The notes beneath the pieces are model-generated. The model was not told the origin of the DNA. It saw only the letters and a program-made list of their open reading frames with translations, and did not search any database. From Rhizobium sp. NXC14 (GTDB lineage Bacteria; Pseudomonadota; Alphaproteobacteria; Rhizobiales; Rhizobiaceae), in NCBI RefSeq assembly GCF_002117485.1, contig NZ_CP021030.1:4194001-4258000 (forward strand): a stretch of 64,000 nt of DNA. The letters are read 5' to 3'. The position numbers were made by a program, and so were the translations under genes. Within the stretch, counting starts at the first letter, position 1. Each line of letters starts with the position of its first letter. Of the stretch, positions 20,100 to 31,024 are shown one piece after another.

Positions 20100-21002
20100 T
20101 CAGCCCTTCAGGACTTCCACCAGCGTCTTGCCGAGGCGGGCCGGAGACGGAGACACCTTGATGCCAGCCGATTCCATCGCCGCGATCTTCGATTCAGCGT
20201 CGCCCTTGCCGCCGGATACCACGGCGCCGGCATGGCCCATGGTGCGGCCCTTCGGTGCCGTACGGCCTGCGATGAAGCCGGCCATCGGCTTCTTGCGGCC
20301 CTTCTTGGCCTCGTCCTTGAGGAACTGGGCTGCGTCTTCTTCAGCGGAGCCGCCGATTTCGCCGATCATGATGATCGAAGTCGTGGCTTCGTCGGCGAGG
20401 AACATCTCGAGCACATCGATGAACTCGGTGCCCTTGACCGGGTCGCCGCCGATGCCGACGGCCGTCGTCTGGCCGAGACCTTCGTTGGAGGTCTGGAAGA
20501 CGGCTTCATAGGTCAGCGTGCCCGAGCGGGACACGATCCCGACCGAACCCTTGCGGAAGATCGAGCCCGGCATGATGCCGATCTTGCATTCTTCCGGCGT
20601 CAGGATGCCCGGGCAGTTCGGCCCAAGCAGGCGCGACTTGGAGCGGTCGAGGCGAGCCTTCACGCGCACCATGTCCATGACCGGAATGCCTTCGGTGATG
20701 CAGGTGATGAACGGTATCTCGGCGTCGATCGCTTCGATGATCGCATCGGCAGCGCCCGCCGGCGGAACATAGATGACGGTCGCATCGGCGCCGGTCTTTT
20801 CCTTGCCCTCGGCAACGGTCGCGAAGATCGGCAGGCTTTCGCCCTTTGCGCCGGTCCAGGTTTCACCACCCTTCTTCGGGTGGATGCCGCCGACCATCTG
20901 GGTGCCGTAATAAGCGAGCGCCTGTTCGGTGTGGAACGTGCCGGTCTTGCCGGTCAGACCCTGAACGAGGACCTTGGTGTCTTTATTGACGAGAATAGAC
21001 AT
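20100..21002 (-). CDS. sucD: Succinyl-CoA ligase (ADP-forming) alpha subunit
   Basis: A 300-residue alpha subunit with an N-terminal CoA-binding Rossmann domain ([14 protein letters not shown]) and the phosphohistidine site in [14 protein letters not shown] near residue 245. The start is the ATG of [11 protein letters not shown] at 21002, not the longer in-frame ORF. It follows sucC after 19 nt and precedes sucA. With sucC it makes the step from succinyl-CoA to succinate with substrate-level phosphorylation. Confidence 0.98.
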   Translation of the reverse strand: MSILVNKDTKVLVQGLTGKTGTFHTEQALAYYGTQMVGGIHPKKGGETWTGAKGESLPIFATVAEGKEKTGADATVIYVPPAGAADAIIEAIDAEIPFITCITEGIPVMDMVRVKARLDRSKSRLLGPNCPGILTPEECKIGIMPGSIFRKGSVGIVSRSGTLTYEAVFQTSNEGLGQTTAVGIGGDPVKGTEFIDVLEMFLADEATTSIIMIGEIGGSAEEDAAQFLKDEAKKGRKKPMAGFIAGRTAPKGRTMGHAGAVVSGGKGDAESKIAAMESAGIKVSPSPARLGKTLVEVLKG

Positions 21003-21021
21003 TCTTTCCGATCCCTCAAAA

Positions 21022-22215
21022 TTAGCCGTTGATCGCCGCGACGATCTTCTTGGCCGCATCGTCCAAGTCGTCAGCCGCCGTGATCGCGAGACCCGACTCG
21101 TTCAGGATCTTCTTGCCGAGCTCGACATTGGTGCCTTCAAGGCGCACGACGAGCGGAACCTTGAGACCGACTTCCTTGACCGCGGCAATGACGCCTTCAG
21201 CGATGACGTCGCACTTCATGATACCGCCGAAGATGTTGACGAGAATGCCCTCGACCTTCGGGTCTGCGGTGATGATCTTGAAGGCCGCAGCGACTTTCTC
21301 CTTGCCGGCGCCGCCACCGACGTCGCAGAAGTTGGCCGGCTCCTTGCCGTACAGCTTGATGATATCCATCGTTGCCATGGCGAGGCCCGCGCCGTTGACC
21401 ATGCAGCCGATATTGCCGTCGAGCGCGACGTAAGCGAGGTCCCACTTGGAAGCCTCGATTTCCTTGGCGTCTTCTTCGGTCTCGTCGCGCAGCGCCCGGA
21501 CGTCGTCGTGACGGAAGAGCGCGTTCCCGTCGAAGGACATCTTGGCGTCAAGAACGCGCAGATGGCCATTCTTCATGACGATCAGCGGATTGATTTCGAG
21601 AAGGGACATGTCCTTCTCGTTGAAGGCCTTGTAGAGCAGCGGGAAGAGCGACTTGGCGTCTTCTGCGGCAGCACCTTCGAGCTTGAGAGCGGCGGATATC
21701 TTGGCGACGTCGGCAGTCGTCACGCCGGCTTCCGGATCGATGGCGATCGTCTGGATCTTTTCGGGCGTATCGTGCGCGACGGCCTCGATGTCCATGCCGC
21801 CTTCGGTGGAGACGACGAAGGCGACCTTACCGACCGAACGGTCGACCAGCAGCGAGCAGTAGAGTTCGCGTTCGATGTCGGCGCCGTCTTCGATGTAGAG
21901 ACGGTTGACCTGCTTGCCGGCTTCGCCGGTCTGCGCAGTCACCAGCGTGTTGCCGAGCATCTCCTTGACATTGGCAACGACGTCTTCGATCGACTTGGCG
22001 AGACGTACGCCTCCCTTGGCTTCCGGCGACAGCTCCTTGAACTTGCCCTTGCCGCGGCCGCCCGCATGGATCTGGCTCTTGACCACGTAAAGCGGGCCTG
22101 GAAGCGACTTGGCGGCCGCCTCGGCTTCTTCAACCTTGAGAATTGCCACACCCTCGGCAACCGGCGCGCCATAGCCCTTCAGCAGAGCCTTGGCCTGATA
22201 TTCATGAATGTTCAT
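21022..22215 (-). CDS. sucC: Succinyl-CoA ligase (ADP-forming) beta subunit
   Basis: A 397-residue ATP-grasp subunit that binds nucleotide and the succinate side of the active site. It starts with [19 protein letters not shown], the family signature. The ATP-grasp lysine/glycine segment is [11 protein letters not shown], and the C-terminal domain has the glycine loop [12 protein letters not shown]. Length is normal. It follows mdh after 34 nt and precedes sucD after 19 nt. Confidence 0.98.
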   Translation of the reverse strand: MNIHEYQAKALLKGYGAPVAEGVAILKVEEAEAAAKSLPGPLYVVKSQIHAGGRGKGKFKELSPEAKGGVRLAKSIEDVVANVKEMLGNTLVTAQTGEAGKQVNRLYIEDGADIERELYCSLLVDRSVGKVAFVVSTEGGMDIEAVAHDTPEKIQTIAIDPEAGVTTADVAKISAALKLEGAAAEDAKSLFPLLYKAFNEKDMSLLEINPLIVMKNGHLRVLDAKMSFDGNALFRHDDVRALRDETEEDAKEIEASKWDLAYVALDGNIGCMVNGAGLAMATMDIIKLYGKEPANFCDVGGGAGKEKVAAAFKIITADPKVEGILVNIFGGIMKCDVIAEGVIAAVKEVGLKVPLVVRLEGTNVELGKKILNESGLAITAADDLDDAAKKIVAAING

Positions 22216-22249
22216 GGGTCTATCCCTGTTTCGATTACTTCAGCGCCGA

Positions 22250-23308
<1,059 letters not shown>

Positions 23309-23351
23309 TTAATTTTGATGCAGCGTTTTCAATCGTTTAGATGCCAAAATT

Positions 23352-23367
23352 CTTACGTAAACGTAAG
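23352..23367. promoter_or_regulatory. Inverted repeat upstream of mdh-suc operon, candidate operator
   Basis: Two perfect 7-base arms, CTTACGT and ACGTAAG, separated by AA. It lies between the zapE stop (23387) and mdh. Downstream on the minus strand, a possible sigma-70 promoter reads TTGCCA, 17 nt, TATGCG (23304 to 23276), about 50 bp closer to mdh. The arms and size suit a dimeric regulator, but I cannot name it. A terminator role for zapE seems less likely because the arms are short and no T-run follows. Confidence 0.45.
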
Positions 23368-23386
23368 ATATTTTGTCGCAATGCTG

Positions 23387-24550
23387 TTATTCAGCGGCGC
23401 GTTTCTCATGGTGCAGTGCAAGGTATTCCGCGCTCCGCATCTCGAACAGGCGCGATGCCGTGCGATCGAATTCAAAGCTCTCGGTGCCCCGACGGTTGAT
23501 GAGTAAGTCCTCCGGCAACGCCGCCGCGGATATGTATAGCCGCACGGCATGATCGTAGAGCGTATCGACCAGAATGATGAAACGCTTGATCTGGTTCCGC
23601 TTCTCCGGCCCGAGCAGGGGAACGTGATCGAGGAACACGGTGTCGAAGCGTTCGGCAATGGCCAGGAAGTCGGCGGCTCCGAGCGGCTTGTCGCAGAGAT
23701 CGGCGAAAGAGAAGCGCGCCATCCGGTCGGCGGCAAGCGGCACGTGGATGGAGCGCCCCTTCATCGGAATATCGAGCGGCTGCGCCTTGCGCCCATGCAG
23801 CGCCTGTGTCCAGGATGCCTCCATCGCCATGTCATTATGTTCGTTGATCGGCACGAGATAGACCGGTTGGCTGTTCAGCTTCTCCATCCGGTAGTCGGTC
23901 GGCGAATCCAGTGTGACGACATCGACATGCTGCTTGAGCAGAGCGAGGAAGGGCAGGAACAGGCCGCGATTGAGCCCATCCTTGTAGAGATTGTCCGGTT
24001 CGACATTCGAGGTCGCCACCAGCACGCATCCCCGCGCGAAGAGTTCGGAAAACAACCGCGACAGGATCATCGCGTCGGCAATGTCGGTGACGGTGAATTC
24101 ATCGAAGCAGAGCAGTTCCGCTTCATCGTAGAGGGCTGCGGCGACCGGCGGCATCGGATCGGCCTGCTTCGTCTCGCCGTTCTTGAGCTTCAGCCGGTGT
24201 GCCGCGATACGGTTGTGCACATCCGCCATGAATTCATGGAAATGCGCCCGGCGCTTCTTCCTGCACGGCGCCATGGCAAAGAACATGTCCATCAGCATGG
24301 TCTTGCCGCGTCCGACGCTGCCGTGAATATAGAGCCCCTTAATGCCGTCGGCGGCTTTTTTCTTCTTGGCAAACAGCCAACCGAGCGCGCTCGCTTTGGC
24401 CGCCGGCCGCAACTGCTTCAGCCCGGCAAGCACCCGATCCAGGCTTTTGGCCACCTCCATTTGGGCGGAATCGACCTGCAATGTACCGGCAAGCGTCAGC
24501 GATTTAAGCTGTTCGCAAACGCTGAGCGTATAATCTGGCATTGGCTGCAT
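23387..24550 (-). CDS. zapE: ZapE/AFG1-type AAA ATPase
   Basis: A 387-residue P-loop ATPase of the AFG1/ZapE family, which in E. coli acts at the division ring and in mitochondria in protein quality control. Walker A is GSVGRGKT (77-84), Walker B is LLCFDEFTVTD, and ATSNVEPDNLY contains the sensor-1 segment. Length agrees with the family. It precedes the mdh promoter region on the same strand and has 173 nt to mdh, so it is probably a separate transcription unit. Confidence 0.93.
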   Translation of the reverse strand: MQPMPDYTLSVCEQLKSLTLAGTLQVDSAQMEVAKSLDRVLAGLKQLRPAAKASALGWLFAKKKKAADGIKGLYIHGSVGRGKTMLMDMFFAMAPCRKKRRAHFHEFMADVHNRIAAHRLKLKNGETKQADPMPPVAAALYDEAELLCFDEFTVTDIADAMILSRLFSELFARGCVLVATSNVEPDNLYKDGLNRGLFLPFLALLKQHVDVVTLDSPTDYRMEKLNSQPVYLVPINEHNDMAMEASWTQALHGRKAQPLDIPMKGRSIHVPLAADRMARFSFADLCDKPLGAADFLAIAERFDTVFLDHVPLLGPEKRNQIKRFIILVDTLYDHAVRLYISAAALPEDLLINRRGTESFEFDRTASRLFEMRSAEYLALHHEKRAAE

Positions 24551-24613
24551 GAGGGCACGTCCGCCTGTCGGTCATCAGCGGCGCACCGCCGGATCGTTTA
24601 CCGCGCGGTTGGT

Positions 24614-25129
24614 TTACCGGCTGAGGCTGATCTGCTGACCTGTATTCGTCTGGCCCTGGAAGCGATTGTCGGCCGTCTTGTAGACGCTGCCGATCTGGTT
24701 GCCCGAACGATCCTTGAGCAGCACCTGCTTGCCGGCGACCTCCCAGGAGCCCATCGCCGTCAGCTCGCCGACGCAGCCGCGCGTCCCGCCACGCGACCCG
24801 CTGCCGAGATTGGTGAGCGTCAGGAACATGTCGCAGCTGCCGTTGACGCGCCAGCTTCCGACCATGGATTCCTTGGTGACGTCGAGCGCATTCGCTGCCA
24901 TGGCGCCGGACTGCGCCCCAGGCATCGGTGCCGTCGCCGTCGGCGCGGCCGGAAACTGCGAGCTGCCGGTCGGCGGCGGAAGCTGGCCGCCCTGGACGGA
25001 GGGCACAGGCTGCGCCGTCAACGGCGCCGGTGCGGCGTTCGAGTTGGAGCTGTAATCATATGCCGTACGCTGACAACCGGCTAGCGCGAGAGCCACCACC
25101 AGACCTGTCATCGCATATCGCAACTGCAT
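24614..25129 (-). CDS. Omp19-like outer-membrane lipoprotein with Inh/AprI inhibitor fold
   Basis: About 171 residues. Three ATG codons stand in tandem (25135, 25132, 25129). AGGAG is 7 nt before the last, so 25129 is chosen. A lipobox LALAGC puts the lipidated cysteine at residue 19. A Pro/Ala/Gly-rich linker (about 25-85) leads to a C-terminal domain with two cysteines ([18 protein letters not shown]) and [17 protein letters not shown], typical of the Inh/AprI metalloprotease-inhibitor family and of Brucella Omp19. Its job is probably protection from proteases at the cell surface; that is inference from the family. Confidence 0.85.
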   Translation of the reverse strand: MQLRYAMTGLVVALALAGCQRTAYDYSSNSNAAPAPLTAQPVPSVQGGQLPPPTGSSQFPAAPTATAPMPGAQSGAMAANALDVTKESMVGSWRVNGSCDMFLTLTNLGSGSRGGTRGCVGELTAMGSWEVAGKQVLLKDRSGNQIGSVYKTADNRFQGQTNTGQQISLSR

Positions 25130-25264
25130 CATCATACTCCTGAATTCGGCTATCGCCGCAAAGAACGGGCGTGAGACAAGTCCGATTATCGTAATTCGCT
25201 TTGGTTAATCAAGTCGGGTTGCAGAAATTGCCCGTGACAACACCTAACCGAAAAACGATACAGT

Positions 25265-26083
25265 TCAACTGCCCTGCTGCAAAACTTCCTGCACATAGAA
25301 TTTGTCAGCAAGGTGTTGCGCACCCTCATCTCTGGCAGGATTTCTGCCAAACTCCCGCAATGTCTCGGAATGGTGCTCGAATGAGCTCCGCAGGAATAAC
25401 CGCACCGGCTCCGGCGGCAGACCTTCCCCCATCTCACGGGTCTGCTTCTTAACATGCACGAGATCGAGAATCGCCGCCCGGACTTCCGGCGCAATGGAGA
25501 TCGCCCCGAGGCATTCCAGCATATTCATCGGTGGCAGCGCGCGAAACGAACTCTGCCGCATCCATTCGAGCGCGATGGCCGGACGCACGGCGTAAAGCAG
25601 CTTCTTCAGTCTGATCGTCTCTTCGCCGTGGCCTTGAAAATGTTGCCGCATGAGCCCGACATAATGTGCGGCAACCTTCTCCGGCACCATGATCAGATCG
25701 AGCAGCGCGCCGAGGCGCAAGCGAAAGCCCGCTTCCTCCTCATAGACGATCGGCGATTTCAGCCATTCGACCACTACTGCGTTCCCCTTCAAAGCGAGCC
25801 GGAGCGCCTTGCGCAGATCCCAGCCGCCCGTATCGATATCGCCGACGATCGGAAACTCGATGACGTCGCGTGCCGAAACAAGCGCGATATGATGTTCGAC
25901 AGGACGGATATAGATAAAGCGGCAATCATAATCGCTGTCGGGAGACGGAAAGCCCCAAGCGCGGCTGCCGCTTTCGACCGCCAGACCGATGCGAATGCCC
26001 TGCTCGCGCACGGAGGCGAGCCGCGACCTGATCTCCGTGACGGCTCCGGGATCGAAGCCGTCCAATCCGCCAGTGGGATGCAT
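25265..26083 (-). CDS. RlaP-type predicted nucleotidyltransferase
   Basis: A 272-residue protein of the PF10127-type nucleotidyltransferase family. The catalytic palm motif is GSRAWGFPSPDSDYD at about residues 33-47, followed by CRFIYIRP and the third acidic region DTGGWDLRK. Relatives in phages and bacteria are linked to RNA repair, but no ligase or kinase gene is nearby here. It starts 5 nt after the sdhB stop, so it is probably cotranscribed with succinate dehydrogenase, an odd partnership. 129 bp of gene-free DNA separate its end from the Omp19-like gene. Confidence 0.85.
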   Translation of the reverse strand: MHPTGGLDGFDPGAVTEIRSRLASVREQGIRIGLAVESGSRAWGFPSPDSDYDCRFIYIRPVEHHIALVSARDVIEFPIVGDIDTGGWDLRKALRLALKGNAVVVEWLKSPIVYEEEAGFRLRLGALLDLIMVPEKVAAHYVGLMRQHFQGHGEETIRLKKLLYAVRPAIALEWMRQSSFRALPPMNMLECLGAISIAPEVRAAILDLVHVKKQTREMGEGLPPEPVRLFLRSSFEHHSETLREFGRNPARDEGAQHLADKFYVQEVLQQGS

Positions 26084-26088
26084 ACCGA

Positions 26089-26868
26089 TCAGACCCGGCG
26101 CTCGACCATCATCTTCTTGATTTCGGCGATTGCTTTGGCTGGGTTGAGGCCCTTCGGGCAGGTCTGCGCACAGTTCATGATCGTGTGGCAGCGGTAAAGA
26201 CGGAACGGATCCTCGAGGTTATCGAGACGCTCGCCGGTCGCCTCGTCTCTGGAGTCGATCAGCCAGCGATAGGCCTGCAGCAGAACGGCCGGACCGAGAT
26301 AACGGTCGCCATTCCACCAGTAGCTCGGACAGGAGGTCGAGCAACAGGCGCAGAGAATGCATTCATAAAGACCGTCGAGCTTCTGCCGGTCCTCATGGCT
26401 CTGCTTCCATTCCTTGGCCGGCGTCGGCGACACCGTCTTCAGCCACGGCTCGATCGAGCGATGCTGGGCGTAGAAGTTGCTGAGATCGGGCACCAGATCC
26501 TTGACGACGGGTAGATGCGGCAGCGGATAGATCTTCACCGCGCCCGTAATATCGTCGAGGCCCTTGGTGCAGGCAAGCGTGTTGGTACCGTCGATGTTCA
26601 TCGCGCAGGAGCCGCAGATGCCCTCGCGACAGGAACGGCGCAGCGTCAGCGTCGGATCGATCTTGTTCTTGATGTAGAGCAGGCCGTCGAGAACCATCGG
26701 GCCGCAATCGTCGACATCGATGTAGAAAGTGTCGATCGACGGGTTCTGACCATCATCCGGGCTCCAGCGATAGACGCGGAATTCGCGCGTGTTTGTTGCA
26801 CCGGCCGGCTTCGGCCAGACCTTGCCTTCGCGCATCTGGGAGTTCTTGGGGAGAGCGAGTTCAACCAT
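26089..26868 (-). CDS. sdhB: Succinate dehydrogenase iron-sulfur subunit
   Basis: A 259-residue electron-transfer subunit. The N-terminal domain carries the [2Fe-2S] ligands in [12 protein letters not shown] with a further cysteine in NTLACTKG. The C-terminal domain carries the [4Fe-4S] and [3Fe-4S] ligands in [14 protein letters not shown] and [15 protein letters not shown]. It passes electrons from SdhA to the membrane quinone site. It follows sdhA after 18 nt in the order sdhC-sdhD-sdhA-sdhB. Confidence 0.98.
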   Translation of the reverse strand: MVELALPKNSQMREGKVWPKPAGATNTREFRVYRWSPDDGQNPSIDTFYIDVDDCGPMVLDGLLYIKNKIDPTLTLRRSCREGICGSCAMNIDGTNTLACTKGLDDITGAVKIYPLPHLPVVKDLVPDLSNFYAQHRSIEPWLKTVSPTPAKEWKQSHEDRQKLDGLYECILCACCSTSCPSYWWNGDRYLGPAVLLQAYRWLIDSRDEATGERLDNLEDPFRLYRCHTIMNCAQTCPKGLNPAKAIAEIKKMMVERRV

Positions 26869-26886
26869 GCGAGGTTCCTCTTGAGA

Positions 26887-28728
26887 TCAGTAGACGCGCG
26901 CCTTCGGCTCGATCTTGTGCGGATCGATGCCTTCGGCGATCAGCTCGGTGTGAACAGGCCTATAGTCGAGTTTCACCTCGCCTGCATCGTTCACCCAGGC
27001 GAGCGTATGCTTGCGCCAGTTGACATCGTCGCGGCCGGCGAATGCGCCTTCGGTATAATCCTCGCGAGCGTGCGAACCGCGGCTCTCCTTGCGGGCCTCG
27101 GCGCCGTAGATCGTCGTGATGGCGTTGGCCATCAGGTTCTGCAGCTCGAGTGTTTCCACGAGATCGGAGTTCCAGACCATCGACCGGTCGGTGACCTTGA
27201 TGTCCTTCATTTCGCCCCAGATCGCCGAAATACGCCGGCAACCCGATTCCAGCGATTCCTGGGTGCGGAACACCGCCGCGTCTTCCTGCATGGCGCGCTG
27301 CATCTTCTCGCGCAGCACAGCCGTCGGCGTGCCGCCGCTGGCGTGGCGCAGGCCGTCGAAGCGGTCCATGATCTTGTCGCAGGCGGCTACGTTGAGATGC
27401 GGGATCGGCGCCGCCCGGTCGATGACCTCGCCGGCGCGGATTGCGGCGGCGCGGCCGAAGACCACGAGGTCGATCAGCGAGTTGGAACCGAGGCGATTGG
27501 CGCCGTGCACCGAAGCGCAGCCTGCTTCGCCCACAGCCATCAGGCCGGGAATGATCCGCTCCGGATTGGCGCCATCGGCGTTCAGCACTTCGCCCCAATA
27601 GTTGGTGGGGATGCCGCCCATATTGTAATGAACGGTCGGCAGAACCGGGATCGGCTCGCGTGTGACGTCGACGCCGGCGAAGATCTTGGCGCTCTCGGAA
27701 ATGCCCGGCAGGCGCTCATGCAGAACGGCCGGATCGAGATGGTCGAGATGCAGGAAGATGTGGTCCTTGTTCTTGCCGACGCCACGGCCTTCGCGGATCT
27801 CCAGCGTCATGCAGCGCGAAACGACGTCGCGCGAGGCAAGATCCTTGGCCGAAGGCGCATAACGCTCCATGAAGCGTTCGCCCTCGGAGTTGACGAGGTA
27901 ACCGCCTTCGCCGCGCGCGCCTTCGGTGATCAGACAGCCCGATCCGTAGATACCGGTTGGGTGGAACTGCACGAATTCCATGTCCTGCAGTGGCAGGCCG
28001 GCGCGTGCCACCATGCCGCCGCCGTCGCCGGTGCAGGTATGGGCAGACGTTGCCGAGAAATAGGCACGGCCGTAGCCGCCGGTCGCCAGCACCACCATCT
28101 TGGCGGCGAAGCGATGGATCGTGCCGTCATCGAGACACCAGGCGACGACACCGGTGCAGCGGCTGCCGTCTTCGGACATGATCAGGTCGAGCGCAAAATA
28201 TTCGATGAAGAATTCGGCATTGTTGCGCAGCGACTGGCCGTAGAGCGTATGCAGGATGGCGTGGCCGGTACGGTCGGCGACGGCGCAGGTGCGCTGCACC
28301 GGCGGGCCCTCGCCGTAATTCTGCATGTGGCCGCCGAAGGGGCGCTGATAGATCTTGCCCTCCTCGTTACGCGAGAACGGCACGCCGTAATGCTCGAGCT
28401 CATAGACGGCCTTCGGCGCTTCCATGGTCAGATACTGCATGGCGTCGACGTCGCCGAGCCAGTCCGAACCCTTGACGGTGTCGTAGAGATGCCACTGCCA
28501 GCTATCCGGCGTCATGTTGCGCAGCGAGGCGGCGATGCCGCCCTGCGCCGCTACGGTGTGCGAGCGGGTCGGGAAAACCTTGGTGATGCAGGCGGTACGG
28601 AATCCCTGCTCGGCCATGCCGAGCGTCGCGCGCAAACCCGCACCGCCGGCGCCAACGACGATCACGTCATAGGAGTGGTCGACATATTTGTAGGCCTTGC
28701 CATTCTGGGCTGGTGAAGTCGGTGCCAT
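26887..28728 (-). CDS. sdhA: Succinate dehydrogenase flavoprotein subunit
   Basis: A 613-residue catalytic subunit that oxidises succinate to fumarate. The FAD loop is [11 protein letters not shown] (25-35) and the covalent FAD histidine is H57 in [10 protein letters not shown]. The substrate region has the usual HPTGIYGSG and the C-terminal REDYTEG segments. Length is typical. The gene begins 7 nt after sdhD. Confidence 0.98.
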   Translation of the reverse strand: MAPTSPAQNGKAYKYVDHSYDVIVVGAGGAGLRATLGMAEQGFRTACITKVFPTRSHTVAAQGGIAASLRNMTPDSWQWHLYDTVKGSDWLGDVDAMQYLTMEAPKAVYELEHYGVPFSRNEEGKIYQRPFGGHMQNYGEGPPVQRTCAVADRTGHAILHTLYGQSLRNNAEFFIEYFALDLIMSEDGSRCTGVVAWCLDDGTIHRFAAKMVVLATGGYGRAYFSATSAHTCTGDGGGMVARAGLPLQDMEFVQFHPTGIYGSGCLITEGARGEGGYLVNSEGERFMERYAPSAKDLASRDVVSRCMTLEIREGRGVGKNKDHIFLHLDHLDPAVLHERLPGISESAKIFAGVDVTREPIPVLPTVHYNMGGIPTNYWGEVLNADGANPERIIPGLMAVGEAGCASVHGANRLGSNSLIDLVVFGRAAAIRAGEVIDRAAPIPHLNVAACDKIMDRFDGLRHASGGTPTAVLREKMQRAMQEDAAVFRTQESLESGCRRISAIWGEMKDIKVTDRSMVWNSDLVETLELQNLMANAITTIYGAEARKESRGSHAREDYTEGAFAGRDDVNWRKHTLAWVNDAGEVKLDYRPVHTELIAEGIDPHKIEPKARVY

Positions 28729-28735
28729 GTCGAGC

Positions 28736-29116
28736 TTATCCTACGAATGCAATTTTCAAAATGGCGAAGAGACAGAGGCTGGCGACCACGATCGCAAAGA
28801 ACGTGTTCAGCATCAGCAGAGCGATCTTTCCGAATTCGCCATGCACATAATCCTCGATGATGACCTGCATGCCGAGCTTCATATGGATGACGCCCGATAT
28901 CACCATCAATCCCATGACGACGGCGACAAAGGGGTTCGACAGGGCGCGAACAACATCCGCATAGGGCGCGCCGGCATAGGTGATCATGAAGATGACGAAG
29001 AACAGGATCAACGGAATATTGGAGACCGCGGTCAGCCGCTGACGCCAGAAATGGCTTGTGCCTTCCTTGGCGGAGCCGAGCCCGCGAACCTTGCCGAGGG
29101 GGGTGCGCATATCCAT
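28736..29116 (-). CDS. sdhD: Succinate dehydrogenase membrane anchor subunit
   Basis: A 126-residue inner-membrane protein with three helices (about residues 32-52, 61-82 and 98-122). The heme b ligand is probably the histidine in [12 protein letters not shown], followed by the conserved DYVHGEFGK near the quinone site. With SdhC it anchors SdhAB and binds quinone. It follows sdhC after 10 nt. Confidence 0.95.
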   Translation of the reverse strand: MDMRTPLGKVRGLGSAKEGTSHFWRQRLTAVSNIPLILFFVIFMITYAGAPYADVVRALSNPFVAVVMGLMVISGVIHMKLGMQVIIEDYVHGEFGKIALLMLNTFFAIVVASLCLFAILKIAFVG

Positions 29117-29126
29117 GAGAGGACCT

Positions 29127-29522
29127 TCAGAAGCGAATGAGAAAGCCGATCGCCCAGACCAGCACGGTCAGACAGAGCGAGCCGATGACGTTGGCGATGG
29201 CGAGCTTGGTCGAGACTTCCTTCTCGAAGCCGTAGCCGAGGTCCCACATGAGATGGCGGAAACCGCCGAGCATGTGGTGCAGCAGTGCCCAGGTATAGCC
29301 GAGCAGCACGAGCTTGCCGAGAAGGCTGCCGAGCACCCAGTTGGCCCAGTCGTAAGAGCTCTGGCCGCTTGCCGCTGCGATCAGCCACCAGGCGACCAGC
29401 AGCGTACCGACGTAGAGCGCGCCACCGGTGATGCGGTGGACGATCGACATGACCATGGTGGGAATAAGTTTATAGACTTGCAAATGCGGCGACAGGGGCC
29501 GGTTATTTGTCACGTTCGCCAT
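29127..29522 (-). CDS. sdhC: Succinate dehydrogenase cytochrome b556 subunit
   Basis: A 131-residue membrane subunit. It starts at [19 protein letters not shown], where SPHLQVYK is the conserved quinone-side motif; the longer frame is not family-like. Three helices follow, and [13 protein letters not shown] contains the heme-ligand histidine. It is the first gene of sdhCDAB; the promoter must lie in the roughly 300 bp that separate it from the divergent gene at 29839. Confidence 0.95.
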   Translation of the reverse strand: MANVTNNRPLSPHLQVYKLIPTMVMSIVHRITGGALYVGTLLVAWWLIAAASGQSSYDWANWVLGSLLGKLVLLGYTWALLHHMLGGFRHLMWDLGYGFEKEVSTKLAIANVIGSLCLTVLVWAIGFLIRF

Positions 29523-29796
29523 CAGAACCTCGCGGCGGCTTCTCTGCGCTCCCGGATTTCGGAGCATGCTCAGTCAACCACACGAATGACAAAATTCTCT
29601 GTGTGCGTTGCATCAATTGCGCACGTTTAATCACCGGAAAGCCATACGACAAGCACAATCGCTGTCTGCTTCTAATTTAATCGATTCGGGTTACCCGCGA
29701 AGTTTGCGGACTAACGAAACTGGTCTTTTCCGCTCAATATTTCGGCCACTTCTCAGGCGCGCATGGACAAGCTGCAGCTTTTGGCGCAATCTGGCG
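29523..29796. other. Intergenic region between sdhC and a divergent secreted-protein gene
   Basis: This gap holds no convincing ORF. It must contain the sdhCDAB promoter. It is AT-richer than its surroundings, with stretches such as TCTAATTTAATCG, but I cannot fix a single -35/-10 pair. The CtrA-type site at its right edge is listed separately. Confidence 0.6.
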
Positions 29797-29812
29797 TTAA
29801 CGATTTGTTAAC
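29797..29812 (+). promoter_or_regulatory. CtrA-type binding site
   Basis: The sequence TTAA-CGATTTG-TTAAC is a perfect match to the TTAA-N7-TTAAC full site of the cell-cycle regulator CtrA of alphaproteobacteria. It is also a direct repeat of GTTAACGATT with an 11-base period, that is, on one face of the helix. It lies 26 nt before the start codon of the secreted-protein gene, so it would cover the promoter or early leader and could repress or activate. Confidence 0.6.
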
Positions 29813-29838
29813 GATTGCAATTCCGGAGGCCGGCGTCG

Positions 29839-30330
29839 ATGTTTCGCAGTCTGTCGAGAGCTACCTTGCTTACCCTTGCCGCGCTGGCCGCACTTCCCGC
29901 CATGGCGGGCGAGCACCGCGACGATCGTCGCTTTCCCCATCGCCGTGTCTTTCACGATGGACTTTATCTCGGCGAAAGGCTGAGTTGGCGCGATCGCGGC
30001 ATTCGTTTCGACAGCACTTATGGCTATCGATACGGCAGAAAGCGGATGCCGATGCTGGAACGGTTTTCGCCGCCGACAGCCAATCGCGTCACCCGCGGTA
30101 GTCTCGTCGTCCTCCTGCCCCAGACAGCGGGCGGATACGGCGGCGGCACCTATGCCGGGTCTTCCTATGTCTACGAGACCGACGGCGGGACCTATGTCGG
30201 TGGCAACGGCTACGGCTACTATCCTGCAGCCCGGCCTGAGACGCTGGCGCCGAAGGCAAAGGTCATCGACGTCGCCATCCAGGACGATCCCTGCTCCTAT
30301 GAAGCCAATGTCTGCGTCATCCGGCCTTAA
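29839..30330 (+). CDS. Small secreted Gly/Tyr-rich protein
   Basis: A 163-residue protein. The start is the ATG of MFRSLSRATLL, with GGAGG about 9 nt upstream. The signal peptide ends at PAMAG (about residue 22). The mature part has an Arg/His-rich N-terminal region (HRDDRRFPHRRVF), then a Gly/Tyr-rich stretch (TAGGYGGGTYAGSSYVYE and GGNGYGYYP) and a C-terminal tail with two cysteines (DDPCSYEANVCVIRP), perhaps one disulfide. I recognise no family. The CtrA-type site suggests cell-cycle control, perhaps of an envelope function. Confidence 0.82.
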   Translation: MFRSLSRATLLTLAALAALPAMAGEHRDDRRFPHRRVFHDGLYLGERLSWRDRGIRFDSTYGYRYGRKRMPMLERFSPPTANRVTRGSLVVLLPQTAGGYGGGTYAGSSYVYETDGGTYVGGNGYGYYPAARPETLAPKAKVIDVAIQDDPCSYEANVCVIRP

Positions 30331-30367
30331 CCGCATGGCGCATCGCGACGCGCGTTAGAGTTCCGTA

Positions 30368-31018
30368 TCAGCCGGGCGCGAAGCGCCATACGGTCGTCTT
30401 CTTGATGTCGCTATCCTCTAGCGCCCGCGTCACCGCCACCTGATAGACAGCGCAGAATTCCAGCCGGTCCCGCGGAAGGTAGCTGCGCCCGGGATCGCCG
30501 ACCAGTACCGGCCTGCCCTCGGCCGCCAGCCGCGCGAACCAGGGGACGAGCGCATCGGCGAATGTGCGATCGTAGAAGACATCGCCGGCTAGCACGATGT
30601 CCGCCTCAACACTCGCACCGACCAGATCGGCGCCGGTAAATCCGAGCGCAACATGATTGGCCTCTGAATTCAGCCGGATTGCCGTCTTTGCCCAGGGGTC
30701 GATATCGGCAGCCATCACCTCCCCGGCGCCGGCCATGGCCGCCGCAATGCCGACAAGGCCGGAGCCGCTGGCAAAATCCAGCACGCGTTTGCCCCGCACC
30801 ATGTCCGGATGATCGAGGATGTAGCGCGCCAGCCCCTGCCCGCCCGCCCAGGCAAAAGCCCAGAAGGGCGGCGGCAGGCCGATGGCTTCCAGCTCCTCTT
30901 CCGTTTTCAGCCAGAGTTCATGCGCCTCGTTCGCCAGAAAGAGCGAAATCTCCGGCACATGCGGCGGCGGCAGCAGACTCGTATTGGCGCGAATGAAGGT
31001 TTCCGGGTCGGTCTTCAA
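30368..31018 (-). CDS. Class I SAM methyltransferase (ETFB-lysine methyltransferase-like)
   Basis: A 216-residue Rossmann-fold methyltransferase. The SAM loop is VLDFASGSGLVGIAA (motif I), followed by an acidic residue (VMAADIDPWA) and ADIVLAGDVFYD, the DxxY-type post-motif of the METTL20/nicotinamide-methyltransferase group. WAFAWAGGQGLARY upstream is also typical of that group. The best guess is a protein-lysine methyltransferase of the electron-transfer-flavoprotein beta type; PrmA-like activity is an alternative. The EVE-domain gene lies 6 nt upstream, so they form an operon. Confidence 0.85.
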   Translation of the reverse strand: MKTDPETFIRANTSLLPPPHVPEISLFLANEAHELWLKTEEELEAIGLPPPFWAFAWAGGQGLARYILDHPDMVRGKRVLDFASGSGLVGIAAAMAGAGEVMAADIDPWAKTAIRLNSEANHVALGFTGADLVGASVEADIVLAGDVFYDRTFADALVPWFARLAAEGRPVLVGDPGRSYLPRDRLEFCAVYQVAVTRALEDSDIKKTTVWRFAPG

Positions 31019-31024
31019 TGGTCT

